Part shown: positions 1 through 6,854 of the stretch, one piece after another
Numbering within the stretch: the first letter of the stretch is position 1
Layout: the number at the start of each line of letters is the position of its first letter
Assembly (NCBI GenBank): GCA_003542355.1
Contig: DPKU01000174.1
Coordinates: 1 to 8,008 of the forward strand
Source of the DNA: Clostridiales bacterium
GTDB lineage: Bacteria; Bacillota; Clostridia; Peptostreptococcales; Anaerovoracaceae
Reading direction: 5' to 3'
DNA length: 8,008 nt
Notes under the pieces: model-generated
What the model was told of the DNA's origin: nothing
The model's database searches: none
Seen by the model: only the letters and a program-made list of their open reading frames with translations
Made by a program: the position numbers and the translations under genes

Positions 1-2
1 AC

Positions 3-767
3 GCTCCGTGCAGTGCTGTTTCGGTGATATACGATGCAGATGGCACTTTCGTCCGATCGAGCCGTATCAAGCGCAATCCTGATGTGGTATTGGTGGACAC
101 GGATGTGATCAGCACGGCACCGGTGAGAATGCTGGTGGCGGGCATGGGCGATGCTTTTGCGACTTATTATGAAGCAAGAGCCTGCGACAGGTCCGGAGCA
201 AGCAACTACACAGGAGGCGTACATTCGGAAGCGGCTTTTGCCCTCGCCGAGCTATGCAACCGCGTTTTACTGGAATATGGTGCACAAGCGAAAGAGAGTG
301 TAGAAGAAAAGTCCTGGTCATTTGCGCTGGAAAAAGTAGTAGAGGCGAACATCTATCTGAGCGGTGTAGGATTCGAAAACAACGGATGTGCCATTGCACA
401 TGCTTTGTATAACGGTATGACTGCAGTGCTCAAACCTTTTCCGGTTTTTCACGGAGAAGGCGTTGCCTACGGAACGCTGGTCCAGCTGGCTGCAGAATAT
501 TTGGATCAAGGCGAGTGGAACGAAGCCGAGTGGAAAGAAGTGACCGGTTTTTATCAAAGCGTGGGACTTCCTATGAGGCTCAGCGACTTGGATGGATCGG
601 ATGCGCACGATGATGCGCTGCTTCTCCGAATCGGAGAAGCCACTTGCGGATCAGGCCCCAATGCCCACAAAATGCCATTTCAGGTGACCGCCGAGCTCAT
701 TGCTCAGGCAATGCGGGCGGTGGATGAAAGAACGAAGGAGCTGCGGTCCGGTCGTGCCGGCTTGTGA
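3..767 (+). CDS. gldA: Glycerol dehydrogenase family protein (GldA-like), 5' end outside the window
   Basis: This is a metal-dependent, NAD-linked polyol dehydrogenase of the iron-containing alcohol dehydrogenase superfamily. Family members oxidise glycerol to dihydroxyacetone and also act on other 1,2-diols such as 1,2-propanediol. The reading frame is open from base 3, and the first visible residues (APCSAVSVIY) match the inner APCSALSVIY stretch of GldA, so the gene starts upstream and about 120 residues are missing. About 254 residues are visible. The three metal ligands of the family are present: Asp in GMGDAFATYYEAR, His in AIAHALYNG and His in FHGEGVAYGTL. They are spaced 83 and 17 residues apart, the same spacing as in E. 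coli GldA. The stop codon TGA (765-767) lies just before or inside the translation start region of the next gene, so the two are probably co-translated. Family assignment is firm; the substrate is not known, and the acyl-CoA context makes a diol or hydroxy-ketone other than glycerol possible. Confidence 0.9.
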   Translation, partial: APCSAVSVIYDADGTFVRSSRIKRNPDVVLVDTDVISTAPVRMLVAGMGDAFATYYEARACDRSGASNYTGGVHSEAAFALAELCNRVLLEYGAQAKESVEEKSWSFALEKVVEANIYLSGVGFENNGCAIAHALYNGMTAVLKPFPVFHGEGVAYGTLVQLAAEYLDQGEWNEAEWKEVTGFYQSVGLPMRLSDLDGSDAHDDALLLRIGEATCGSGPNAHKMPFQVTAELIAQAMRAVDERTKELRSGRAGL

Positions 768-776
768 GGAAGAAGG
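767..776 (+). promoter_or_regulatory. Ribosome binding site that decides the start of the short-chain dehydrogenase
   Basis: The purine-rich stretch AGGAAGAAGG lies 5 bases before the ATG at 782 and overlaps the last base of the gldA stop codon. It favours ATG 782 over the in-frame GTG at 764, which would overlap gldA by four bases (GTGA) and has no good upstream site, and over ATG 791, which is about 14 bases away. The overlap with the gldA stop suggests translational coupling. Confidence 0.6.
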
Positions 777-781
777 TTCTT

Positions 782-1540
782 ATGAAGAGTATGTTCGATA
801 TTAGAGGGAAAAAAGCAATCATCAGCGGCGGAAGCCGAGGTCTGGGCAAAGGCATGGCCCAGGGGCTTCATGATGCCGGTGTGGAGCTGGTTCTCATGGG
901 GACCAACGAAAATGTGATGAAAGCAGCGGCACAGATCCATACGGAGGAAGTGCCTGCCCATGGAGTCATCGCTGATTTTCGGGACAAAAAGGATGTTGAA
1001 AAAGCGTTTGGGAGCGCCATGGCGCTGCTGGGGGATCTGGACATTCTGGTGAACAATGCCGGTATGCAAATGCGACATCCGGCGGAAGAATTTCCGTTGG
1101 AGGATTGGGATACCGTCTTAACAGTGAATTTGACCTCTGCGTTCATCATGAGCCAGCTGGCCGGAAAGGTGATGCTTCAGAAGGGATACGGAAAGATCAT
1201 CAACATCGCATCCTTGCTGAGTTTTCAGGGTGGGATCACCGTGCCTGCCTATGCTGCAAGCAAAGGCGGAATCGCCCAGCTTACAAAGGCGCTGGCCAAT
1301 GAATGGGCCGGACGGGGCATCAATATCAATGCCATTGCACCCGGATATATGGCCACAGATAACACTGCTGCGCTGCGCGCTGACGAAGTGCGGAATCGAC
1401 AAATACTGGAGCGGATCCCGGCGGGTCGGTACGGCACACCCGAAGATATGGTGGGCACTGTGATCTACCTTGCCTCTCCGGCGTCAGACTACGTGAATGG
1501 GTCCGTTCTGGTCGTGGATGGCGGCTGGATGGGACGATAA
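782..1540 (+). CDS. kduD: Short-chain dehydrogenase/reductase, KduD-like (2-dehydro-3-deoxy-D-gluconate 5-dehydrogenase type)
   Basis: This is a classical SDR oxidoreductase of 252 residues. It has the N-terminal nucleotide-binding glycine motif (SGGSRGLGKG, residues 15-24), NNAG at 91-94, and the catalytic set Asn116, Ser144, Tyr157 and Lys161 (YAASK). Long stretches resemble E. coli KduD, as I recall that sequence: KIINIASLLSFQGGI, NEWA, NAIAPGYMAT(D/N)NT, LRADE, RIPAGR and a C-terminal SDYVNG...VDGGW. KduD interconverts keto-deoxy sugar acids in uronate catabolism. No Arg follows strand beta-2 (LMGTNEN), so NAD rather than NADP may be used, but this is weak evidence. The neighbours are acyl-CoA enzymes and not pectin or uronate genes. 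The enzyme may therefore have another job, such as reduction of a keto or 3-oxoacyl-CoA intermediate, which related SDRs (FabG, PhaB) perform. SDR membership is certain; the KduD function is tentative. Confidence 0.85.
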   Translation: MKSMFDIRGKKAIISGGSRGLGKGMAQGLHDAGVELVLMGTNENVMKAAAQIHTEEVPAHGVIADFRDKKDVEKAFGSAMALLGDLDILVNNAGMQMRHPAEEFPLEDWDTVLTVNLTSAFIMSQLAGKVMLQKGYGKIINIASLLSFQGGITVPAYAASKGGIAQLTKALANEWAGRGININAIAPGYMATDNTAALRADEVRNRQILERIPAGRYGTPEDMVGTVIYLASPASDYVNGSVLVVDGGWMGR

Positions 1541-1561
1541 TCCTAACGAAGGAGCGAATCG

Positions 1562-2776
1562 ATGAAAAAATGTGTTATCACCGGAGCGGCCAGAACAGCG
1601 GTGGGCGGCTATCTGGGAAGTCTTAAAACCGTGGAAGCGCAGGATCTCTGTGCTGCTGTGATCCAAGAGGCCGCGAACAGAAGCGGAATCGGAACGGATA
1701 AAATCGACGAAGTGATCATGGGAGATGTGTACGGCTATACCCCCAACGTGGCGCGATGTGCTGCCTTGCTGGCCGGCGTTCCGGAAAGCGTACCGGCTTT
1801 TTCTGTGGACCGGCAGTGTGCTTCATCCCTGCAGGCAGTGGTCAGCGCTGTGTGCGAGATCGCTGCAGATGAAGCGGAGATCGTCATGGCCGGCGGCGTG
1901 GAAGTGATGTCCCGGATGCCTTTCTACTTTGATCCTTCCACCAGATACAAAGCCTTTCGCATGGGCGATAAAACGCTTTATGACACATTTACCCGCGGCG
2001 TCACCATCGTGCAGCCCCAGGCCCTTTATCCGGATACGAACATGGGCCTTACGGCGGAGAATGTGGCTGAAAAATACGGGATCTCCAGAGAAGCGCAGGA
2101 CAGATTTGCACTGGACAGCCAACTGAAGTATAAAGCGGCGATGGAAGCAGGAAAATTCAGAGATGAGATTGTCCCTTTCGAGGTCGTTGACCGCAAAAAT
2201 TCTTTTCTGTTCGAAGTGGACGAGCATCCGAAAACGGATACGACCTTGGAATCCTTGGCGAAGCTGAAGCCTGCATTCAAACGGGACGGAACAGGCACCG
2301 TAACGGCCGGGAATGCCTCTGGTATGAATGACGGCGCTTCTGCGGTGGTCGTAATGTCTCAGGCGAAAGCCGATACGCTGGGGTTGAAGCCTCTGGTGGA
2401 GATCGTCAGTATGGCCAGTGCCGGCGTGGATCCACGTTATATGGGGCTTGGGCCGGTCCCTGCGGTACGAAAAGCATTGGAGAAAGCCGGATTGACGTTG
2501 GAAGACATAGCTCTGATCGAGCTGAATGAGGCTTTCGCCGCCCAGAGCCTGGGATGCTTAAAAGAGTTGGGCATGGACATGGGCAGTGCGTTGTATGAGC
2601 GCGTAAATGTAAACGGTGGCGCCATCGCCCACGGACATGCGCTGGGAAACAGCGGCACGCGGATTTTAACGACGCTGATCTACGAAATGAAACGCCGCAA
2701 GGCGATGTATGGCTTGGCAACACTTTGTATCGGCGGTGGAATGGGAACCGCAATGATCATTAAAAATATCGAATAG
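1562..2776 (+). CDS. Acetyl-CoA C-acyltransferase (thiolase family)
   Basis: This is a cytosolic thiolase of 404 residues. It joins two acyl-CoAs into a 3-oxoacyl-CoA or performs the reverse cleavage. The N-terminal start (VITGAARTAVGGYLGSL) is typical. The nucleophilic cysteine is Cys86 (DRQCASSLQAV), followed by the GGVEVMSRMP loop, NEAFAAQ (322-328), the active-site His359 in HGHALGNSGTR, and the second catalytic cysteine Cys389 in CIGGGMG. All catalytic residues are present, so it should be active. Two motifs deviate: CASS where most members have CGSG, and GHALG where GHPxG is usual. It is slightly longer than the usual 390 or so residues, with extra sequence around residues 120-160 in the substrate-loop region. 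The start ATG has GAAGGAG (1548-1554) seven bases upstream. It lies between the SDR and the 3-hydroxyacyl-CoA dehydrogenase, so it should supply the 3-oxoacyl-CoA for either. Acyl chain specificity cannot be told. Confidence 0.93.
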   Translation: MKKCVITGAARTAVGGYLGSLKTVEAQDLCAAVIQEAANRSGIGTDKIDEVIMGDVYGYTPNVARCAALLAGVPESVPAFSVDRQCASSLQAVVSAVCEIAADEAEIVMAGGVEVMSRMPFYFDPSTRYKAFRMGDKTLYDTFTRGVTIVQPQALYPDTNMGLTAENVAEKYGISREAQDRFALDSQLKYKAAMEAGKFRDEIVPFEVVDRKNSFLFEVDEHPKTDTTLESLAKLKPAFKRDGTGTVTAGNASGMNDGASAVVVMSQAKADTLGLKPLVEIVSMASAGVDPRYMGLGPVPAVRKALEKAGLTLEDIALIELNEAFAAQSLGCLKELGMDMGSALYERVNVNGGAIAHGHALGNSGTRILTTLIYEMKRRKAMYGLATLCIGGGMGTAMIIKNIE

Positions 2777-2800
2777 ATAACAGAACGAGAGGGAAAGTAC

Positions 2801-3661
2801 ATGACGATGAAAAAAATAGGCGTCGTTGGCGCCGGAATGATGGGCGCGGAGATCGCTTTATGCTTTGCAAAAAAGAACATGCCGGTGATCCTAAGCGACG
2901 TGACGCAAGAGTTGGCTGCAAACGGAAAGAAAAAGCAGGAGGACGTGCTGGACAGAAGCATCGCCAAAGGGAGATTCCCTGCCGAAGACAAGCAAGCTGT
3001 TCTGAACTGTGTTGCGACGACTGCTGATCTGAAGGACCTGGCCGATTGCGATATCGTGATCGAAGCCGTTCTCGAAAGCTTTGAGATCAAAGCCAAAGTG
3101 TATCAGCAGTTGGATGCCATCTGCAAAAAAGAAACCATTATCGCGAGCAATACCTCCAGTATTTCTATAACCAAGCTCGCCTCGGCCGTAAGCAAGGAGA
3201 GAGTCGGGAAGTTCATCGGGACACACTTCAACTCCCCCGCAAGTGTGATGAAGCTCGTTGAAATCATCCCAGCTCTCCTGACGGACGAGGAGACGATCCA
3301 GGCTACCACGCAACTGATGATGGCCATCGAAAAAGAGCCAGTCCGGGTCAAAGATGTCGTGGGTTTCGGATTGAACAGATTATTTCATGTGTTCTATCTG
3401 GAAGCCTGCCGCCTGGTGGAAGAAGGCGTCTGCACCATTGAAGATGTGGATAAGATCTGTGTATACGGTCTGGGCCATCCCCTTGGAATTTTTAAACTGC
3501 TGGATCACACAGGCCACGATCTGAATCAGCCTATCGACCAGATCCTCTTCGACGCATACGGAGATCGGTTCCGGCCCAGCCCCCAGATTCAAAGACTGGT
3601 GGATGCAGGACGTTTGGGCAGAAAAACCGGACACGGATTTTACGACTATTCGAAGAAATAG
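2801..3661 (+). CDS. 3-hydroxyacyl-CoA dehydrogenase (3-hydroxybutyryl-CoA dehydrogenase type)
   Basis: This 286-residue enzyme is the length of clostridial HBD. It should reversibly reduce a 3-oxoacyl-CoA to the (S)-3-hydroxyacyl-CoA with NAD(P)H. A Rossmann domain opens with IGVVGAGMMGAEIA (6-19), then DCDIVIEAVLES and SNTSS (116-120). By alignment to the human enzyme, the catalytic residues are Ser119, His142, Glu154 (KLVEII) and Asn192 (GLNRL), with matching His-Glu and Glu-Asn spacing. The C-terminal dimerisation domain ends in the usual GRKTGHGFYDY. Unusual points are HFNSPASVM (142-150) where the family normally has HFFNPxPVM, and HPLGIFKLLDHTGHD where HPMGPxxLxDxxGLD is common. Two ATGs are close together (2801 and 2807); the first is chosen because AGAGGGA (2788-2794) is well placed six bases before it. 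Family assignment is secure, but these changes suggest a non-standard substrate compared with butyrate-operon HBD. Confidence 0.9.
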   Translation: MTMKKIGVVGAGMMGAEIALCFAKKNMPVILSDVTQELAANGKKKQEDVLDRSIAKGRFPAEDKQAVLNCVATTADLKDLADCDIVIEAVLESFEIKAKVYQQLDAICKKETIIASNTSSISITKLASAVSKERVGKFIGTHFNSPASVMKLVEIIPALLTDEETIQATTQLMMAIEKEPVRVKDVVGFGLNRLFHVFYLEACRLVEEGVCTIEDVDKICVYGLGHPLGIFKLLDHTGHDLNQPIDQILFDAYGDRFRPSPQIQRLVDAGRLGRKTGHGFYDYSKK

Positions 3662-3675
3662 AGGAGCGCTGTAAG

Positions 3676-4905
3676 ATGGATGATGATAAGAAATTGACCT
3701 CGAAAGAGTTTTTAAACCAGCTGGTTGCCAAGCACTACGAAGGCGCATTGCAGGCCAAAGCAGAAGGCAAGCCGGTCGTCTGGGCTACATCGATCTGCCC
3801 CCAGGAACTTCTGGAGACCATGGATCTGGCAACCGTATATCCGGAAAACCATGCTGCTGCCATCGGGGCAAGGAAGGGCGCTCTGGATTTTATCGAAAAC
3901 GCAGAAGGCAGAGGATATTCTTCGGACAACTGCTCCTATGCCCGGGTCAACCTCGGATATGCGGATATCCAAAAGGCCGAAGCGCAGGACATTCCCATGC
4001 CGGATCTGTTGTTCTGCTGCAGCAACATCTGCAACACGGTCATCAAGTGGTACGAAAATCTGGCCAAGACACTTCAGATTCCGCTGATCATGTTCGACAT
4101 GCCCTTCAATCACACCTATGAGGTTCCGGCGCACAGCGTCAAGTATATGAAAGGTCAGATCGAATATGCGATCGGCCAATTGGAAGCTTTCACGAAGAAG
4201 AGGTTCGACTACGACAAATTCGGTGAAGTGATGGAGTTGTCCAACGCGACTTGTGAATGGTGGAAAAAGGCGACGGACTGGGCAAAAGTGATCCCTTCTC
4301 CTTTGAACGGCTTCGACATGTTCAACTATATGGCCATGATCGTATGCATGCGCGGCAACGCCGACGGTCACAGACTGTTTAAAATGTGGCACGACGAGCT
4401 GGAAGCCAAAGCCAAAGCAGGGCTCGGGCCCTGGAGCTCGGCGGAAGAAAAGTACAGGGTCATGTGGGACGGCATCGCCTGCTGGCCGCATCTGTCCACT
4501 ACCTTCAAAGCACTTAAGAAGTACGGCATCAACATGGTCACCTCTACGTATCCGGATTCCTGGAATGTCCGGTACGAAAAGAACGATCTGGCCGGTATGG
4601 CAAAGGCCTATTCATCCAATTATGCAAATCGCAATCTGGATTATGACGAAGACAACGTGGTTCGTCTGGTGAAGGATTTCAAGCTGGACGGCATCGTGTA
4701 TCACTCCAACAGAAGCTGTAAACTCATGGACTTCAGACAGTACGAAATACAGCGAAGAGTGGAGGCTGCTACTGGGATCCCTTCGGTGGTGTTTGACGGA
4801 GATCAGACCGATCCACGGGCGTTTTCCGAGGCGCAGTACGAAACCAGGATCCAGGCGTTGGTGGAAATGATGGAAGAAAACAAGGAAGCGAGGAGGAAGG
4901 GTTGA
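3676..4905 (+). CDS. 2-hydroxyacyl-CoA dehydratase, alpha subunit (HadB/FldB/LcdA-like)
   Basis: This is one half of the heterodimeric iron-sulfur enzyme that removes water from an (R)-2-hydroxyacyl-CoA by a ketyl radical mechanism, started by one electron from the activator encoded at 6063-6854. The protein has 409 residues. Three conserved cysteines should hold the [4Fe-4S] cluster: Cys86 (DNCSYAR), Cys119 (SNICNTVIKWYEN) and Cys348 (SNRSCKLM). Their spacing agrees with the cluster ligands I recall for HadB of Clostridioides difficile. Other family blocks are YPENHAAAIGARKGALD, PSPLNGFD.FNYMA, GIACWPHL and the C-terminal DGDQTDPR.F...RIQALVEMME. Several blocks (IGARKGA, NGFD.FNYMA, WPHL, ALVEMME) recall the lactoyl-CoA dehydratase alpha subunit, but the loop before Cys119 is shorter than I recall for LcdA. 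The ATG has AGAGGAG nine bases upstream, overlapping the previous stop codon. The exact 2-hydroxyacyl-CoA (lactoyl, isocaproyl, aryl-lactoyl or other) cannot be assigned. Confidence 0.93.
   Translation: MDDDKKLTSKEFLNQLVAKHYEGALQAKAEGKPVVWATSICPQELLETMDLATVYPENHAAAIGARKGALDFIENAEGRGYSSDNCSYARVNLGYADIQKAEAQDIPMPDLLFCCSNICNTVIKWYENLAKTLQIPLIMFDMPFNHTYEVPAHSVKYMKGQIEYAIGQLEAFTKKRFDYDKFGEVMELSNATCEWWKKATDWAKVIPSPLNGFDMFNYMAMIVCMRGNADGHRLFKMWHDELEAKAKAGLGPWSSAEEKYRVMWDGIACWPHLSTTFKALKKYGINMVTSTYPDSWNVRYEKNDLAGMAKAYSSNYANRNLDYDEDNVVRLVKDFKLDGIVYHSNRSCKLMDFRQYEIQRRVEAATGIPSVVFDGDQTDPRAFSEAQYETRIQALVEMMEENKEARRKG
4891..4896 (+). promoter_or_regulatory. Ribosome binding site that decides the start of the dehydratase beta subunit
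   Basis: A perfect AGGAGG lies inside the end of the alpha-subunit gene, eight bases before ATG 4905. It supports ATG 4905 over the in-frame TTG at 4902. The stop of alpha and the start of beta share one base (TGATG), an arrangement that favours coupled, equal translation of the two subunits. Confidence 0.7.
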
Positions 4906-6035
4906 TGAGCAAAGCCATATCGATCGTACAGGAGCTGGAAGCTGCTGCGCTTTCTCCCTATCAGGCGGTCATGAGAACCTTGAAAGAGACGGGAAAAGAA
5001 GCCATTGGCTGTTTCCCGATCTACACACCGGAAGAGCTGATTTATGCAGCCGGGATGATTCCGGTGGGCATGTGGGGCGGAGATACAGAGCTGAAGCTGG
5101 CAGACCGCTATCTTCAGACCTTTTGCTGTTCCATCATGCGATCCAACATCGAGTACAGCATGATGGGTGCCTATGACATGCTCAAAGCTGTGATCATTCC
5201 CACGTTTTGCGATACGCTGAAATGCATCTGCGAAAACTGGAAGGTGAGCGCGCCACACATCCCTGTCATTCCCATGGCCTATCCTCAGAATCGGCGCATC
5301 GAGGCAGGCTTTGTTTACATGACGGAAGAGCTGGAGCGGGTGCGCGGAGAACTGGAGACAATATCAGGCAAACCGATCACCGAAGCCATGCTGGAAGAAG
5401 CGTTTGCAGTTTATGAAGCATACCGCAGCGCAATGCGGGAATTTGTCAAAGTGGCAGTGGAACACCCTGAAACGATCAACGCCAAAAGCCGGCACCTCAT
5501 CATCAAAGCCGGATACTTTTCCGACAAAAAAGCGTATACGGATAAAATACGTATGCTTACAGAGGCATTGAAGGAAGAATCCGTGAAGCCTTTTCACGGC
5601 ATCAAGGTTGTCGCCACCGGTTTGATCGCTGAACCTCCTGCATTGCTGGACATATTTGTGAAAAACAATGTGGCGATCGCAGCCGACGACCTGGCTCAGG
5701 AATCCAGACAGTTTCGGACGCTGTCCCGCAGTGACGGAAGCGTGATCGAGCGTCTGTCCTGGCGCGTCGTGGACCAGCAGGGCTGTACGTTCCTCTACGA
5801 AGTGGAGAAGACCAGAGGGCAGATGCTGATCGAGCAGGTAAAAGAGACCGGATCCAAAGGCGTCGTGATATTCATGATGAAATTCTGCGACCCGGAGGAA
5901 TTCGACTACCCGGTCTACAAAGAAGAACTGGAGCAGGCCGGAATTCCGGTGCTTTATCTGGAAACGGAACAGCAAATGGATTCTTTTGCTCAAATCCAGA
6001 CCCGTGTTCAAAGCTTTGCCGAAATGCTGGCATAA
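4905..6035 (+). CDS. 2-hydroxyacyl-CoA dehydratase, beta subunit (HadC/FldC/LcdB-like)
   Basis: This is the second subunit of the dehydratase, 376 residues, the normal length for the family. It shows the family N-terminal block GKEAIGCFPIYTPEELIYAAG, then GMWGG, FCCSIMRSN (Cys74/75), PTFCDTLKCICENWK (Cys102, 107, 109), HPQNR-like YPQNRRIEAG, ADDLAQESRQFR (260-271) and the conserved MMKFCDPEEFDYP with Cys328. It ends in the family-typical RVQSFAEML. Several cysteines are available for the second [4Fe-4S] cluster; Cys328 is the clearest conserved one, while the other ligands cannot be fixed by eye. LLDIF...DDLAQESRQ and SFAEML read much like the lactoyl-CoA dehydratase beta subunit as I remember it, but HadC and FldC share these too. 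The gene overlaps the alpha gene by one base and is followed by the activator, so the three genes form the dehydratase system. Confidence 0.93.
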   Translation: MSKAISIVQELEAAALSPYQAVMRTLKETGKEAIGCFPIYTPEELIYAAGMIPVGMWGGDTELKLADRYLQTFCCSIMRSNIEYSMMGAYDMLKAVIIPTFCDTLKCICENWKVSAPHIPVIPMAYPQNRRIEAGFVYMTEELERVRGELETISGKPITEAMLEEAFAVYEAYRSAMREFVKVAVEHPETINAKSRHLIIKAGYFSDKKAYTDKIRMLTEALKEESVKPFHGIKVVATGLIAEPPALLDIFVKNNVAIAADDLAQESRQFRTLSRSDGSVIERLSWRVVDQQGCTFLYEVEKTRGQMLIEQVKETGSKGVVIFMMKFCDPEEFDYPVYKEELEQAGIPVLYLETEQQMDSFAQIQTRVQSFAEMLA

Positions 6036-6062
6036 ATCATCTGCAAAAGACGAAAGGGATAT

Positions 6063-6854
6063 ATGTATTTAGGAATTGACATCGGCTCTACTTCCACAAA
6101 AGCGGCTTTGATCGACGGAAACGGAAGCCTTGCAGCCCAAAAAGTCGTAAATATCGGCACAGGTACCAACGGTCTTGATCTGGTGCTCGCAGAACTGTTT
6201 CAGGCGGCAGACGTCACAATGGAAGACGTCGAGTACACGGTAGCCACCGGATACGGCCGGCTCCTGTGTGCGGTGGCCGACAAGCAGATCACAGAGATCA
6301 GCTGCCACGCCAAAGGAGTGTCATATCTTGTAAGAGGTACGGGCACGATCATCGACATCGGCGGACAGGATTCCAAAGTCATCCGTCTGGATCCTCAGGG
6401 CCGGGTCATGAACTTTGCGATGAACGAAAAATGTGCCGCCGGTACCGGACGGTTTCTGGAAGTGATGGGCCGGGTTCTGGGCTGCAGTCTGGATGAACTA
6501 TCCGAATTGGCCGGCGCATCGACCAGGGAAGTTCAGATCAGCAGCGTGTGTACGGTCTTTGCGGAAAGCGAAGTGATCTCCCAGCTATCTATGGGAACCC
6601 GCCGGGAAGATGTTGCCAAAGGCGCATTGGTCTCTATTGCCAAGCGCGTGGCTGGATTGTGCAAACGGGTGGGCGTGGAGCCCAGAGTGGTTATGACCGG
6701 CGGCGTTGCCCTGAACAAAAACATGGTGGCGGCCATGAGCCGGGAGTTGAACGAAGATGTGCAGGCAGCGCCATACACACAGGCTGTGGGCGCCATCGGC
6801 GCGGCTCTCTTTGCGCTGGAGGCCGCCGGAAAGAAGGAGAATAGCAATGCTTGA
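6063..6854 (+). CDS. hgdC: ATP-dependent activator of 2-hydroxyacyl-CoA dehydratase (HgdC/HadI/FldI-like)
   Basis: This 263-residue member of the ASKHA (actin/Hsp70/sugar kinase fold) ATPases is expected to form a homodimer with one [4Fe-4S] cluster between subunits. It uses ATP hydrolysis to pass a low-potential electron from ferredoxin or flavodoxin to the dehydratase. The sequence starts with the phosphate-binding motif GIDIGSTSTKAALID (4-18). The second nucleotide motif is IIDIGGQDSK (96-105), and the cluster cysteines are Cys124 (NEKCAAGTGRF) and Cys163 (SSVCTVFAESEV), 39 residues apart as in HgdC. The adenosine motif VMTGGVALN (210-218) follows. The start is clear because the protein begins directly at the first beta strand, but its ribosome site (GAAAGGGA, 6052-6059) is weaker and closer to the ATG than those of its neighbours. 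In the had and fld clusters I recall, the activator precedes the dehydratase genes; here it follows them. The last eight bases overlap the FabZ-type gene. Confidence 0.93.
   Translation: MYLGIDIGSTSTKAALIDGNGSLAAQKVVNIGTGTNGLDLVLAELFQAADVTMEDVEYTVATGYGRLLCAVADKQITEISCHAKGVSYLVRGTGTIIDIGGQDSKVIRLDPQGRVMNFAMNEKCAAGTGRFLEVMGRVLGCSLDELSELAGASTREVQISSVCTVFAESEVISQLSMGTRREDVAKGALVSIAKRVAGLCKRVGVEPRVVMTGGVALNKNMVAAMSRELNEDVQAAPYTQAVGAIGAALFALEAAGKKENSNA
6834..6839 (+). promoter_or_regulatory. Ribosome binding site that decides the start of the FabZ-type gene
   Basis: AAGGAG lies within the end of the activator gene, seven bases before ATG 6847. It favours this start over an in-frame ATG at 6757, which would place about 100 bases inside the activator and add 30 residues unlike any FabZ N-terminus. 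The site gives a protein starting MLDTQLSRAQIMEIIPHR, as expected for the family. Confidence 0.7.

Noticed and set aside
24..26. GTG at 24 as the true start of the polyol dehydrogenase
   Set aside because: The frame is open to the window edge and the residues before it match the interior of GldA, so the gene is cut by the window.
764..781. GTG at 764 as start of the short-chain dehydrogenase
   Set aside because: It lacks a well-placed ribosome site, and the extra residues are not part of the SDR fold. ATG 782 has AGGAAGAAGG five bases upstream. The GTG start cannot be fully excluded.
782..1540. The SDR as evidence of a pectin or uronate degradation operon
   Set aside because: No KduI, KdgK, KdgA or lyase gene is present in the window, and the downstream genes are all acyl-CoA enzymes.
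3712..4491. A long open frame of 259 codons on the minus strand inside the dehydratase alpha gene
   Set aside because: It runs antisense to a clearly conserved gene, shows no recognisable domain, and is explained by the codon bias of the + strand gene.
5364..6011. An open frame of 215 codons on the minus strand inside the dehydratase beta gene
   Set aside because: It is fully covered by a conserved gene on the other strand and has no family resemblance.
6036..6062. A possible terminator or promoter in the largest gap
   Set aside because: The 27 bases show no inverted repeat with a T-run and no convincing -35/-10 pair.
6757..6846. An upstream ATG for the FabZ-type gene
   Set aside because: It would overlap the activator by about 100 bases and add an Arg/Pro-rich leader unlike FabZ; AAGGAG before ATG 6847 fits better.
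3676..6854. A benzoyl-CoA reductase (BcrABCD-type) reading of the dehydratase and activator
   Set aside because: There are two catalytic subunits and a single activator ATPase with HgdC-like motifs, and the subunits read like HadBC/LcdAB; no BcrA/BcrD pair of ATPase subunits is seen.
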